Source: Bacillota bacterium (GTDB lineage Bacteria; Bacillota; Clostridia; Tissierellales; Peptoniphilaceae). Taken from it: a stretch of DNA of 64,000 bases. The translations under genes and the position numbers were made by a program. The notes beneath the pieces are model-generated. The model was not told the DNA's origin. It saw nothing but the letters and a program-made list of their open reading frames with translations, and did not search any database. Positions 1-8,723 of the stretch are shown piece after piece (the stretch's first letter is position 1; each line of letters opens with the position of its first letter). Location of the stretch: NCBI GenBank assembly GCA_028724185.1, contig JAQYDN010000007.1:25447-89446 (forward strand), given 5' to 3'.

Positions 1-882
1 TTGTCTGGTCGCCTTCTCCTCGACGAGCCGCGCCATCTGCGGGTAGGTGACGGTGATGATGCTCGTCACGACGATCCCCGTCACAAAGCCCTGGATTTTC
101 GTCGCGTAATTGATGACCGGCACGCCGATCGTCGCGATCGAGGAGGCGAGCGACTTACTGATGATGTTGTTGAGTTCCAACACCGAGGTCGAGATAAAGA
201 TCGGGATGATCAGGATAAACAGCTTTTTAAGCCCACTAACTTCTTTATAACCGCTCGTGCGGAAATGAAACCCGGATTTTCGGATATAGGGCAAAAAGAA
301 GATGAATTGAAAGACGAAGGCGAATAAGATCCCGAACGCGAGGAGCGTGAGGTTGCCGTCCCGTCCCAAAAACATCGCGGCGATCAGAACCGAGTTCATC
401 ACGACGGAGTGAAGGATCGAGACGATAAAGTGGCTGTAGATTTGAAGGTACGCCTTAAAAATCGCAAAGACGGCGAGCGTCGTAATGCTCACCGCGGTGA
501 TGCGCGTCATATAGACGGTCTTATCGAAGACCGCGCCCCGAAAGCCGCTCGCCATCATCCGAACCAGGTTCGGCGCAAAGATAACGGCGAGGAGGCTCAA
601 GACGAGCGCCGCAAGCGCGAGGATCACCGAGAGTTTGCTCGTAAAGCGGTCGGCCTCCTCGCGCCCTTCTTTATGGGCGATTTCGGTATAGATCGGGATA
701 AAGCCCCCCGAGAGGGACCCCGACAGCAGATTCGATACGACCATGGGGAGGGTAAAGGCGATTAAAAAGATATTCGCCACCTCGGAGGTACCAAAAAAAT
801 GGGCTAGGGCTTTTTCCCTAGCCAGTCCAAAAAACTTCGTGCCGATCGTAATCAGCATAAGCAGAAGCGATGTCTTTTGCAT
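1..882 (-). CDS. murJ: MurJ-like lipid II flippase (MOP family), C-terminus cut off by window start
   Basis: The ORF track omits this gene, but the minus strand is open from an ATG at 882 to the window edge (294 codons). The product starts MQKTSLLLMLITIGTKFFGLAREKALA and continues with many hydrophobic segments. The N-terminal FGLAREK and FTLPMV..LLSGSLSGGFIPI stretches are typical of MurJ/MviN proteins, which flip lipid-linked peptidoglycan precursors across the cytoplasmic membrane. Polytopic MATE/PST-type exporters are the alternative, but the early 'G..RE..la..fG' pattern favours MurJ. It lies 6 nt behind the polysaccharide deacetylase gene and is the last visible gene of an envelope operon. 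The remaining C-terminal part lies outside the window. Confidence 0.88.
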   Translation of the reverse strand, partial: MQKTSLLLMLITIGTKFFGLAREKALAHFFGTSEVANIFLIAFTLPMVVSNLLSGSLSGGFIPIYTEIAHKEGREEADRFTSKLSVILALAALVLSLLAVIFAPNLVRMMASGFRGAVFDKTVYMTRITAVSITTLAVFAIFKAYLQIYSHFIVSILHSVVMNSVLIAAMFLGRDGNLTLLAFGILFAFVFQFIFFLPYIRKSGFHFRTSGYKEVSGLKKLFILIIPIFISTSVLELNNIISKSLASSIATIGVPVINYATKIQGFVTGIVVTSIITVTYPQMARLVEEKATRQ

Positions 883-888
883 AGCGAC

Positions 889-1908
889 CTACTTCAATAT
901 TCCGAATTCGTATCCTTGGGCCTTTAAGTTGTCGATGACGTTACCGAGGGCATTCGCCGTCAATTGTTTCGACTCGGCGTCGTGCATCAGGACGACGACG
1001 ATGGATTCGTCTTTGTTGGCCTTGATCGAGGCGTTTAAGAACTCCACGAGTCCCGATTCCGTCACCGGACGGCGGCTCGCCGGCTCGGCGTCGCCTGTGA
1101 GCGCGTTCCAGTCGATCCAGTGGACGTCCATGGCGTTTAAGACGGCATCGGCCGCATCGAGGTTGTGCCAGCTCATGTGTCCGCCCGGATAGCGCCACAC
1201 GCCGCTGTAGAAGTCCTCGCCGAGGACTTTTTGCAGTGCCACCTGCGACTGTTTCGCCTCGAGTTCGATTTGGCTCGCGTTGGCGTTTCGCGAGGGATAG
1301 AGTTTTTTATAGTCGTGGCTGAAGGAGTGCATCGCGATCGCATTTCCCTCGACGAGTTCTCGGACGAGGATGTCGCGGGTCTTTTCGCCGACGCTCTTAC
1401 CGACGACGAAGAAGGTCGCGTGCGCGTCTTTTTCCTTGAGCGTGTCCAGGATTTGGGGCGTGATCTTATGGTTGGGTCCGTCGTCGAAGGTTAAAAAGGC
1501 GATTTTCTTCTCGCCCGTATACTCCGCCTCACCCCCGATAATGTCGGCGATATCGCCGGCGTCGTAGGCGTAGTCCGCCGCGCGGGTGACGTGGTTTTGA
1601 CCTTTCGCGATCCGAATTTCGATGTTGTCGTGAATGATATTATTGCGCAGATTCCCGACTTCCTCGGGGGTATATGCCTTGCTCTCATCGAGTGCGTCCA
1701 AGTTTTTCAGGACGAACCATTCCGCCTGGTCGCCGTAGGCGTACGCTTCCTCCAGTTCCCCCGCGCCCTTTAATTTTTGAAAGGCGAAGGAGACGACGGC
1801 GACGAGCACGACGAGGAGGATTACTCCCCTTAATCGCGCGCGATTGCGCCGTTTTCGGATGCGCGCACGGCGCCGTTGTCTTTCCCTCTCCATCTCTTCT
1901 TTGTTCAT
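889..1908 (-). CDS. Membrane-anchored polysaccharide deacetylase (NodB domain)
   Basis: The 339-aa protein has a very basic N-terminus (about residues 7-27, mostly R/K), one membrane segment (about 28-45), a linker and a NodB/CE4 deacetylase domain (about 133-335). Visible CE4 motifs are TFDDGP (140-145, catalytic base and metal Asp), HSFSH (194-198, metal His pair), RYPGG (239-243) and MHD near 308. Such enzymes remove N- or O-acetyl groups from peptidoglycan or cell-wall glycans outside the cell. The substrate cannot be told from sequence. An AAGGAGG site precedes the ATG, 15 nt after the upstream gene, and murJ follows within 6 nt, so it is probably co-transcribed with wall-synthesis genes. 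Confidence 0.9.
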   Translation of the reverse strand: MNKEEMERERQRRRARIRKRRNRARLRGVILLVVLVAVVSFAFQKLKGAGELEEAYAYGDQAEWFVLKNLDALDESKAYTPEEVGNLRNNIIHDNIEIRIAKGQNHVTRAADYAYDAGDIADIIGGEAEYTGEKKIAFLTFDDGPNHKITPQILDTLKEKDAHATFFVVGKSVGEKTRDILVRELVEGNAIAMHSFSHDYKKLYPSRNANASQIELEAKQSQVALQKVLGEDFYSGVWRYPGGHMSWHNLDAADAVLNAMDVHWIDWNALTGDAEPASRRPVTESGLVEFLNASIKANKDESIVVVLMHDAESKQLTANALGNVIDNLKAQGYEFGILK

Positions 1909-1923
1909 CTGCTCATTTCCTCC

Positions 1924-3366
1924 TTAAGGATGTCGTACGGTAATATTCTGTGCAATTTTCTTTCCCTCGCCGTCGACGTAGCCTCTCAGCACGTTGCCGT
2001 TCCAGAACCACTCGACGCGACGCTCGTCGATGGCGGGTTCGATGTTGATGAGATCCAAGTCGTCGGCCGCATTCGAGAGGATGTCGACCAGCCGGACGGT
2101 ATTTTCCTGCCCCAAAGCCAAGTACCGCCCGCTCACGAGTCTCAAGCTGTGGGGTTTGTCGCGGTCGTAAAACGCCGTCGTAAGGCGCCTTCTGCTCTCC
2201 AGGTCGTACACCCGGCAAAGTCCGAGGTCCAAGTCGTCGACGACAAGTACCGCATCGTCCAGAATAAAATCGAGATCGCCGCTCTCCGGCAAGAACCACG
2301 TTCCGCGCGCGTCGCTCACCGAGAGCGCGCCCTCTTTCAGACACGCAATCCGCCCGTTCGACACCTCGTAGCGATCGACGGCGCGATCGATGTCTTTTTT
2401 CAAGCTCTTGTCATTCGGGTCGTAGCTGAAGATGCCCTCCGGGGTCTTGAAGTACAAGATGTCCCCGTCCGAGCGGACGTCGAGGGCATCCTTCATGCTG
2501 TAGGGTCTCGGAATCGTCTCGACCGCACCCGTCGACATGCGGTAAAGATAGACATTAAACGGATCCATCGCCACCGCCGTCTTTGTGCGCGCGTCGTAGC
2601 CGCGGGGCTCTTCGAGCGCGAGCTGCCTCGTGTAGCGGATCTTGCCCTCCGGGCCGATGCGGTAGACGGTCGCGAGATTGCCGGGCACTTTCTCGCCCCA
2701 CGCCAGAAAGTCCGCGCCGTTTACATCGAAGATCTTGGTCGCCATCGTGCCGTCCCGGTAGGGAGTTATGCCGTCGACGTCGATCTGTCTGAGTGCCACG
2801 ACCTTGCGCCCCGCCCGATCCGGCGAGATCACGATAGAATGCCCCTCGCCGCTCGCATTGACGGTGTAACCCATCTCCTCCAACATAAAGCGCATCGGCA
2901 CGTAGAGGATGCCGTCCGCGTAGGTCGGGTAGACGTCGCTCTTCGCGCGGCCCGACTGTTTGACGTAGGCGGGCCTGTCGAGCGCCATCTGAACGCGGTT
3001 AATTTGATGGATCGTCACGATCTGATCGGCCCTCGAGTAGGTAACTTTGTCTTTGCCTACGATCGCCTGAAGGTCGCTAAGCGCCAGGAAATAATTGCCC
3101 GATGCGACGCGCAGGGGATGTTTTAATTCGACCGGCACGGTCTCTTTCGTCTTCGGCACGAATCGCTCGACGGATACCTCCGCCTCCGGCCGCTCGAGCG
3201 CGAGGGATTGTTGTTTTACTCCGTCAAATAAGGCGGCGCTGTCCGCGCTCACTCCCGCCCCCGTCGTGAGGAGTAGCGAACACAGGAGACAGACCGTCGT
3301 GATGATGTTTCGAAGGATAGGCTCGTCACCTCCGTCTCTTATTTTATCACAGCATTTCCCACTCAT
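1924..3366 (-). CDS. Exported protein with copper-amine-oxidase N-terminal-like domain and propeller-like C-terminal region
   Basis: The product of about 480 aa has a hydrophobic signal or anchor (NIITTVCLLCSLLLTTGAGVSA). It then has a region (about 80-170) with the pattern of the copper amine oxidase N-terminal (stalk-like) domain: a PLRVASGNYFLALSDL opening, a Y.....VTIHQ strand and YVPMRFMLEEMGY. The rest has recurring short strand motifs (DILYF.., YLYRMSTG, GRIACLKEGAL) suggesting a beta-propeller of the DUF5050 or WD-like kind (inference). No catalytic residues are recognised. The track starts at a TTG (3390) overlapping the previous stop. I prefer the ATG at 3366 (signal peptide closer to the start), but neither has a good ribosome binding site. 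It sits between the 551-aa unknown gene and the deacetylase. Confidence 0.75.
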   Translation of the reverse strand: MSGKCCDKIRDGGDEPILRNIITTVCLLCSLLLTTGAGVSADSAALFDGVKQQSLALERPEAEVSVERFVPKTKETVPVELKHPLRVASGNYFLALSDLQAIVGKDKVTYSRADQIVTIHQINRVQMALDRPAYVKQSGRAKSDVYPTYADGILYVPMRFMLEEMGYTVNASGEGHSIVISPDRAGRKVVALRQIDVDGITPYRDGTMATKIFDVNGADFLAWGEKVPGNLATVYRIGPEGKIRYTRQLALEEPRGYDARTKTAVAMDPFNVYLYRMSTGAVETIPRPYSMKDALDVRSDGDILYFKTPEGIFSYDPNDKSLKKDIDRAVDRYEVSNGRIACLKEGALSVSDARGTWFLPESGDLDFILDDAVLVVDDLDLGLCRVYDLESRRRLTTAFYDRDKPHSLRLVSGRYLALGQENTVRLVDILSNAADDLDLINIEPAIDERRVEWFWNGNVLRGYVDGEGKKIAQNITVRHP

Positions 3367-3386
3367 GGGGAGATGTTCCCGCCGCC

Positions 3387-5042
3387 TCAACGGTCAAAGA
3401 GCGAGACGACGTTGTCGCGCTTCCTTGCCCCGATATATTTCAACACGCCCTCGCCCAAGGGTGACATCGTCGCGTAGTAGCGGTCGTCGAAGTCCAAACG
3501 GTAGAGGTTCATGTCCTGCCCCATCCGGATGATCGAGGCCTTGATCCGCGTCGCGCGGGTGTCCGAGCTCGGCTCCGTCAACAGTTTTTCGACGTAAGCC
3601 TCGTCCGTAAATCTCGACCACATGGTCGCGACGGGCCACGCCCTGAAGTAGAGGTCGTGCGCGTAGAGGTGCGGGCTGAGGAGCGTCGTCAGCCAGAGCG
3701 ACAGTTTCTCTTCCTGCGAAAACTGCATGTATTGGTCCATGCGCGTCGTCACCTCGAAGCGCTCGTCGTCTCTTGCGACGAGTCCCTTGAGCTCGGCGAA
3801 TTTCCGGAAGAGGACGAGGACGGGAAAGCTGCCCTCCCTGAGTGTGCGCGTCTCCTTCGCATCCACATTATTTACGAGCGGCATCAGGTAGTCCAGCGAC
3901 TTTCGGTTCAAGGCACCGGTCTTCGTCGCCTCCATCTCGTGGTTTAAAAAGGTCTCCAGGTAGCGGTCGTAGTGCGCGATAAAGGGAACGTAGCGTCCGC
4001 TCGTCGCGCGGACGGCGCGGTCCAAGTCCTTTGAACGATAGATGCCCGCGACCGAGTTTTCGAGGTTCGACTTATACGCGAGCAGATTTTCCCGCGCCGA
4101 TCGTATCGCTTCCGCCGCCGCCTCGTTCTCCTCCTCGATCGCCCCGCGCTCGAAGATGTCGAGCATGCGGACCAGCTGCGCGTCGTCCGTAAACTCGCCC
4201 TCGCGCGACGCCTCCTCGAAGAGACCGTCGTAGTCGGTAAAGCCTTCGTCTTCGAAGCTCTCGCCCGAGCGGATGAGAAGTTTCGACTCCAACCGCTCGA
4301 GGACGTAGATATCCGAAACCGCGACCTCCGAGTCTTCGCTAAGCTCCGTCGCCAGGCGGTAAATGCCGCCCTCCCCGTCGCCCTCGGACCAGTCGTAGAT
4401 AAAGTTATCGTGTTGATCTTCCCGCGCCTTCTCCATGCTCAGGACGAACAGAAACATGAGGTCGGGATTTCCGTCTTTTAAACTCTGTTTATAGACGTCG
4501 GGATCTCCCTCGAGCTGAGGCTGCATGTGGATCATCTCGAAGAAATTATCGGAGAAGGTCTCGCGCATATCTTCGGGTACTTTGCTCGAAATGCGAAACG
4601 CGAAGTTCCCTACGCTCGATTCGATCACGCGTCCGAAGAATATATCGCCTTCGCTCAACATCTTCGTCTCGTCCGTCTTCTGCAGGATTTTCGCGTGTTC
4701 GCGAAAGGCCATGTTCTGTACATAAATGCCGTTTTCGGCGATGTAATTGACGCGGTAAATCGAGAGGTAGGAATCGAACAGCTTCTCCAGATAGGGATCC
4801 ACGCCCCGCATCTCGTGCAGGTGACGCCAAAACTGATGGATGAGGTTGTTTGTCGTCTCTCTATTTTCCAAGGTGTCGAACATGAGCCAACTCGCCATAT
4901 CGAAATCGGAGACGGACTCCTTCATCGGATAGTACAGCCGCTCGTCTTCAAACATCTCCTCGAGCGGGATGCTGTAGCGCGCAGAATCGACGATGGCCGC
5001 CAAGTCTTCGATCGTCTTTAACCAAAGTTGTGTATTAGACAT
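3387..5042 (-). CDS. Uncharacterised 551-aa protein of the envelope operon
   Basis: I do not recognise this family. The 551-aa product begins MSNTQLWLKTIEDLAAIVDSARYS. It has no signal peptide and no long hydrophobic segment, and it is acidic and rich in aromatic residues, predicted mostly helical and probably cytoplasmic. Stretches such as HQFWRHLHEMRGVDPYLEKLFDSYLS and EEKLSLWLTTLLSPHLYAHDLYFRAWP look like compact helical folds. The ATG overlaps the stop of the ArAE-like gene by 8 nt, and the stop overlaps a possible TTG start of the next gene. Strict translational coupling to a membrane transporter, an exported protein, a deacetylase and MurJ suggests a cell-envelope role, but nothing in the sequence gives a biochemical activity. 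Confidence 0.8.
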   Translation of the reverse strand: MSNTQLWLKTIEDLAAIVDSARYSIPLEEMFEDERLYYPMKESVSDFDMASWLMFDTLENRETTNNLIHQFWRHLHEMRGVDPYLEKLFDSYLSIYRVNYIAENGIYVQNMAFREHAKILQKTDETKMLSEGDIFFGRVIESSVGNFAFRISSKVPEDMRETFSDNFFEMIHMQPQLEGDPDVYKQSLKDGNPDLMFLFVLSMEKAREDQHDNFIYDWSEGDGEGGIYRLATELSEDSEVAVSDIYVLERLESKLLIRSGESFEDEGFTDYDGLFEEASREGEFTDDAQLVRMLDIFERGAIEEENEAAAEAIRSARENLLAYKSNLENSVAGIYRSKDLDRAVRATSGRYVPFIAHYDRYLETFLNHEMEATKTGALNRKSLDYLMPLVNNVDAKETRTLREGSFPVLVLFRKFAELKGLVARDDERFEVTTRMDQYMQFSQEEKLSLWLTTLLSPHLYAHDLYFRAWPVATMWSRFTDEAYVEKLLTEPSSDTRATRIKASIIRMGQDMNLYRLDFDDRYYATMSPLGEGVLKYIGARKRDNVVSLFDR

Positions 5043-5946
5043 GGGTTACTCCTTCATTATAGAGTGCTTGTATTTCTTCCAGACTTTTCAAAACGGCGTT
5101 GACGTGAAAGTTCACCGTCGGATCCAGGACCGCATCGTCCACGCGCTCAAAGATCGACGTGTACTGAAATAAATCCCGAATCATTAATTTGTTTTCCACG
5201 CTGAGTTTACTATCGGTCAAATCCATGTGCAAAAGCACCTGCAGATAGACGAAAATCTCTCCGTAGAGGTCGAGCAATTTTTCGACGCCTTCGATCTCGA
5301 CGTCCTTTGAAAAGGGTTCGTCCATTTCTTTTCGAAGCAATTCAAACGAATCCTGCGCCTTGGTCAATTCCTTTTGAAGTCCTTCGAGGTCGGGTTTTTG
5401 ATCCGCCAAAATAATCACCTCGGATAGGTGAAAGATATCCTTGTAGGTCTTTTCGAGTAACTCTTTAAATCCCCTCTTCGGCGTCGGCTTCGCGATCAAA
5501 TAGTTGATGACGACCGACACGATGATGCCCAAAAGGGTCCCGATCAATCGGTTGATGCCATAAATTAACTGGGATTGTTTCGAGGAAAAACTCGCGACAA
5601 AAATAATATTTGTCAGATTGATATAGCGATTTAACTTAAATCTCAATAAGGTCAGTATGATAATGATAATCCCCGCGCCGGCGATAAACGGCCGGATGTA
5701 GGGGTTTTTGGTGATAAGGGACAAAAAATATCCCAATATGACGCCCATGACGCAGGTAAACATCCTGAGCCTCACGGCGCGATGCGTCTCGTGCACCGAC
5801 GGCTGCATCGTCGTCATCGACGCGATGGCGACAAACAGGGGCGTATTTAAGCCGAGTAGATTCCCGATAAACAAACTGACGACCACGGACAGGGCCGTCT
5901 TAAATGTCCGCATCCCTATACGGGGGGTTCTTTTTTTCATTTGCAT
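5035..5946 (-). CDS. Aromatic acid exporter (ArAE/DUF939, FUSC-like) family membrane protein
   Basis: The protein of about 303 aa has an N-terminal membrane domain of roughly six hydrophobic segments (about residues 10-165, e.g. TALSVVVSLFIGNLLGL, IAGAGIIIIILTLLRF, LIGTLLGIIVSVVINYLIA). A cytoplasmic helical domain of about 130 aa follows (KELLEKTYKDIFHLSEVIIL to the end). This architecture and the TPLFVAIASMTTMQPSVHET motif match ArAE_1/DUF939 proteins. The substrate is unknown. The track starts at 6036, but a good promoter lies inside that extension, so the ATG at 5946 (or 5940), behind GGAGGAAT, is the likely start. It heads the operon that ends in murJ. Confidence 0.82.
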   Translation of the reverse strand: MQMKKRTPRIGMRTFKTALSVVVSLFIGNLLGLNTPLFVAIASMTTMQPSVHETHRAVRLRMFTCVMGVILGYFLSLITKNPYIRPFIAGAGIIIIILTLLRFKLNRYINLTNIIFVASFSSKQSQLIYGINRLIGTLLGIIVSVVINYLIAKPTPKRGFKELLEKTYKDIFHLSEVIILADQKPDLEGLQKELTKAQDSFELLRKEMDEPFSKDVEIEGVEKLLDLYGEIFVYLQVLLHMDLTDSKLSVENKLMIRDLFQYTSIFERVDDAVLDPTVNFHVNAVLKSLEEIQALYNEGVTHV

Positions 5947-5990
5947 ATATGAATGGTATTCCTCCGTCCCTCCATCCCGGTTATAGCAAA

Positions 5991-6018
5991 AGTATAGCAA
6001 ACTGTGAAGAATCTGCAA
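5991..6018 (-). promoter_or_regulatory. Putative sigma-A promoter of the envelope operon
   Basis: On the minus strand, TTGCAG is followed 16 nt later by TATACT. The -10 carries an extended TGC element (TGCTATACT). Transcription would start near 5984, which excludes the longer ORF start at 6036 and supports the ATG at 5946. Confidence 0.6.
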
Positions 6019-6086
6019 GTGAGATCGGCGTTTCAATCCGTGAAATTTGGGTAGATAAAGAAAAAGTAGTGAGAGGAGACATAAAT

Positions 6087-6635
6087 ATGCGTATTGAATT
6101 TTACGGTAAGAATATTGAACTCACTTCGGCTCTTAAAAATCAGGCTGAAAAGAAATTATCGAAGCTCGATAAGTATTTCTCCGAAGAAGTCGAGGCGAAA
6201 GCCACCTTCTCCACCATCAAAGGGGATCATACCACCGAGATTACGGTCTTTTTACCTTCCTCGATTATTCGTGCCGAAGAGACGACAGAGGATATGTATG
6301 CCTCCATCGATCTAGCCGTCGACGCCCTCGAAAGACAGGTGCGCAAATATAAAACGCGTCTTAAAAAACGCAATCAAAACACGAAATCCATACGATTCGA
6401 TAACTTCGATCAGTCGCTCCCGAAGGACGAGGACGACCGTCAGGGAAAAATCGTCACGAAGCGAAAAGCCTTCACCCTCACGCCCATGCTCGAAGAAGAA
6501 GCCATTCTACAGATGGAGCTGTTAAATCACAACTTCTTTATCTTCCTCGATGCGGACTTGGGCGAGCCGGCACTTCTCTATAAGAGAAAGGACGGCAACT
6601 TCGGCCGAATCGACTTCGATTACGTCAGCGACTAG
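6087..6635 (+). CDS. hpf: Ribosome hibernation-promoting factor, long form
   Basis: The 182-aa product MRIEFYGKNIELTSALKNQAEKKLSKLDKYF has the N-terminal S30AE/RaiA domain (about 1-95) and the C-terminal long-HPF dimerisation domain (about 122-180). The latter shows the conserved KRKAF, PM.EEEAILQMELLNHNFFIF and LYKRKDGNFGRID pattern. Long HPF drives 100S ribosome dimer formation in stationary phase or stress. The start is the ATG behind GAGAGGAG. The track ORF from 5904 is an upstream extension that would overlap the divergent promoter. The gene is monocistronic and closed by a strong bidirectional terminator. Confidence 0.96.
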   Translation: MRIEFYGKNIELTSALKNQAEKKLSKLDKYFSEEVEAKATFSTIKGDHTTEITVFLPSSIIRAEETTEDMYASIDLAVDALERQVRKYKTRLKKRNQNTKSIRFDNFDQSLPKDEDDRQGKIVTKRKAFTLTPMLEEEAILQMELLNHNFFIFLDADLGEPALLYKRKDGNFGRIDFDYVSD

Positions 6636-6674
6636 TCGTATAATCGGTCGCAAATTATCTTATCGTTCTATAGA

Positions 6675-6711
6675 AAAGGTCCTTGTGCCGTGCTGTACAA
6701 GGACCTTTCTT
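6675..6711. terminator. Bidirectional intrinsic terminator between hpf and the histidine kinase gene
   Basis: A perfect 12-bp stem, AAAGGTCCTTGT / ACAAGGACCTTT, with a 10-nt loop sits between convergent genes. A-rich and T-rich flanks let it serve both strands. Confidence 0.9.
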
Positions 6712-6718
6712 TATGCGA

Positions 6719-7990
6719 TTATTTCGATTCGATCTCCTTGGGGAGTTCGATAAATACCTGAAACTGGTCGTCGTCTACGACGATGCGGAACTTTCCGCCC
6801 AAGATCTCCACGAGATTTTTGGCGATGTATAAGCCGAGGCCGCTGCCTTCGGTGGTACGGCTCTTATCGCCGCGGATGAATTGATCTTGCAGTTCGCTGT
6901 TGGAGACGTTGATCCTATTTTTCGAGGTGTTCTTCAAGCTGAAAAACACCTTGTCGCTTACGATCGAGGCCCGCCCCTCCACGGTCGTCTCGGGCTTCGC
7001 ATACTTGTAGGCGTTGCTGAAGAGATTTTGGATGACGCGGCTCAACGCGTTGCCGTCCGTGTACATCGGGATATTCTCCTCGTCCGATTCGTAGGTAAAG
7101 TTCAAGTCCCTCGCCTCGTAATCGGCCGCGACGTCGCCGTAGATTTGGCCGATCAGCTCGTTAAAATCGATGACCGCGGGCTCCAAGGTAACGTTGCCGC
7201 TCCCGGTCTTCGAGGCGTCGATCAGGTTGACGATCATGCTCTTTAAGCGCTCGGAATTTCGGCCGAGGATGTGGACATAGCTCTTCGCCTCGTCGTCCAT
7301 GGTCTCTTTTTTACTCAGGATATCGGCGTAGTTGATGATGCTCGTAAGCGGCGTCTTTAGATCGTGGCTCAGATTGGTGATCAGCTCGGTCTTCATCTTT
7401 TGGGACTTCACCTGTTCCCGCGCCGCCCGGTACATCGAGTCCTTAATGCGCGTCAAGTCCATCAACGAGTCGTAGGTCGACTCCTTCATCATCGGCGAAA
7501 AGGCGGTGATGTCGACGTAACTTTGCGTCTCCGCGATCGCCGCCCGTAAAATTCTGTTTTGAATGACCTCGTCTTCTCCCATCAGGACCAACCGCAAAAC
7601 CGGCATCAGGACGATGCCGTAGAGCACCGGAAAGCCCGTCAAGACCATGAGCGTGTAAAAGACCAGGGAGAAGTTCGCGACGATAAAAAGCCGGTAGATG
7701 CCCTCTTTTTTGTACTCTTTAAAGAGGTAGGCCGTCATCCACATCCTCGAGGTCGTGCTCATAAAGATCTTGATGAGCCAAAAGGACACGATGATGATCA
7801 TGACGACGAACAAGTGGCGAAACGACTTCATCGGGTCGTAGATGTCGACGCCAAAAAAAGAAAACAACAAGCTGCACACCGCGATTAAAAACCACGCATC
7901 CGCCCAAATAAATTCGAGATAGCTCTCCCTACAGTATTTATGCAGCTTCAGCTTGAGCCATTCTTTTAATTGACCGCCCTTTTCAGACAT
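6719..7990 (-). CDS. Membrane sensor histidine kinase
   Basis: The 423-aa kinase has about four N-terminal membrane segments within residues 28-140 (WFLIAVCSLLFSFFGV, LFVVMIIIVSFWLIKIF, FIVANFSLVFYTLMVLTGF and the next hydrophobic stretch). HisKA follows with the phospho-acceptor motif LSHDLKTPLTSI. A C-terminal HATPase_c domain has a NLFSNAYKYA N-box and a GSGLGLYIAKNL G-box. There is no large extracellular sensor domain, so sensing is probably within the membrane or by a partner. Its ATG overlaps the stop of the response-regulator gene by 1 nt (TAATG), so the two form an operon. The ligand is unknown. The general form resembles VanS/BceS-like sensors of the envelope. Confidence 0.92.
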   Translation of the reverse strand: MSEKGGQLKEWLKLKLHKYCRESYLEFIWADAWFLIAVCSLLFSFFGVDIYDPMKSFRHLFVVMIIIVSFWLIKIFMSTTSRMWMTAYLFKEYKKEGIYRLFIVANFSLVFYTLMVLTGFPVLYGIVLMPVLRLVLMGEDEVIQNRILRAAIAETQSYVDITAFSPMMKESTYDSLMDLTRIKDSMYRAAREQVKSQKMKTELITNLSHDLKTPLTSIINYADILSKKETMDDEAKSYVHILGRNSERLKSMIVNLIDASKTGSGNVTLEPAVIDFNELIGQIYGDVAADYEARDLNFTYESDEENIPMYTDGNALSRVIQNLFSNAYKYAKPETTVEGRASIVSDKVFFSLKNTSKNRINVSNSELQDQFIRGDKSRTTEGSGLGLYIAKNLVEILGGKFRIVVDDDQFQVFIELPKEIESK

Positions 7991-8685
7991 TAATCGACGT
8001 CCTCGAATTTATAGCCCATGCCGTAGACCGACTTGATGTAGTCCGGCTTGCGCGGATTAATCTCGACCTTGTCGCGCAAGTGCGAAATGTGGACGGAAAT
8101 TACTTTCTTTACGTCGTGGGCGGATTCCTCCCACACCAATTCGTAGATTTCGTCGCTCGAAAACACGCGGCCCTTGTTGCGAATTAAGAGGCGCAGGATC
8201 TTGTACTCGTGCGGCGTGAGGTTGGCGATCTCGCCGTCGACGCGAACTTCTTTGGCGTTGTCGTCGAGCGTGATGCGTCCCCCCTTGTAGTTGCCGTCGT
8301 CGATCTCGGCCGCGCCGAGAGATGTATAGCGCCTAATCCCCGAATTGACGCGCGCGATCAGCTCGACCGCGTTAAAGGGCTTAATGATGTAGTCGTCGGC
8401 GCCCATGTTGAGCCCGATGATTTTATCGGTGATCTCGCTTTTTGCACTTAAAATGATGATCGGAATATTGCTGGTCTCCCGAATCTTTAAAATCGCGGAC
8501 ATCCCGTCCATCTTCGGCATCATCAAATCCATCAGGACGAGGTGAATGTCTTCGCGTTTCATAATTTCCAGGGCCTGCTCTCCGTCATACGATTCGAAAA
8601 CTTTATACCCTTCGGCTTCCAAGTAGATTTTGATCGCCAAAACGATATCCTTCTCATCATCACAAACTAAAATATTATATTGCAT
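7990..8685 (-). CDS. OmpR-family response regulator
   Basis: The 231-aa regulator has an N-terminal receiver domain (MQYNILVCDDEKDIVLAI with acidic DDE, phospho-acceptor Asp in LVLMDLMMPKMDG, Lys in YIIKPF). A C-terminal winged-helix Trans_reg_C domain follows (LTPHEYKILRLLIRNKGRVFS, HISHLRDKVE, YIKSVYGMGYKFE). It is the cognate partner of the kinase encoded directly downstream and would bind DNA when phosphorylated. It is preceded by a good AGGAGGG site. It is divergent from yihY across a short intergenic region, which is a natural place for its operator, though no direct repeat is obvious. Confidence 0.94.
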   Translation of the reverse strand: MQYNILVCDDEKDIVLAIKIYLEAEGYKVFESYDGEQALEIMKREDIHLVLMDLMMPKMDGMSAILKIRETSNIPIIILSAKSEITDKIIGLNMGADDYIIKPFNAVELIARVNSGIRRYTSLGAAEIDDGNYKGGRITLDDNAKEVRVDGEIANLTPHEYKILRLLIRNKGRVFSSDEIYELVWEESAHDVKKVISVHISHLRDKVEINPRKPDYIKSVYGMGYKFEDVD

Positions 8686-8723
8686 AGACCCTCCTTCATA
8701 TTGTCTCTATTCTATCATAACTA

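Noticed and set aside
1876-3126. 416-aa plus-strand ORF
   Set aside because: It is a shadow opposite the stalk-domain protein gene, which has a signal peptide and fits the operon. The plus-strand translation shows no family pattern.
5904-6086. N-terminal extension of hpf in the ORF track
   Set aside because: The extension overlaps the divergent gene and promoter. The family start MRIEFYGKN lies behind GAGAGGAG at 6087.
5947-6086. Possible raiA-motif structured RNA next to hpf
   Set aside because: The intergenic space is only 140 nt, is filled by two promoters and leaders, and shows no long structured element.
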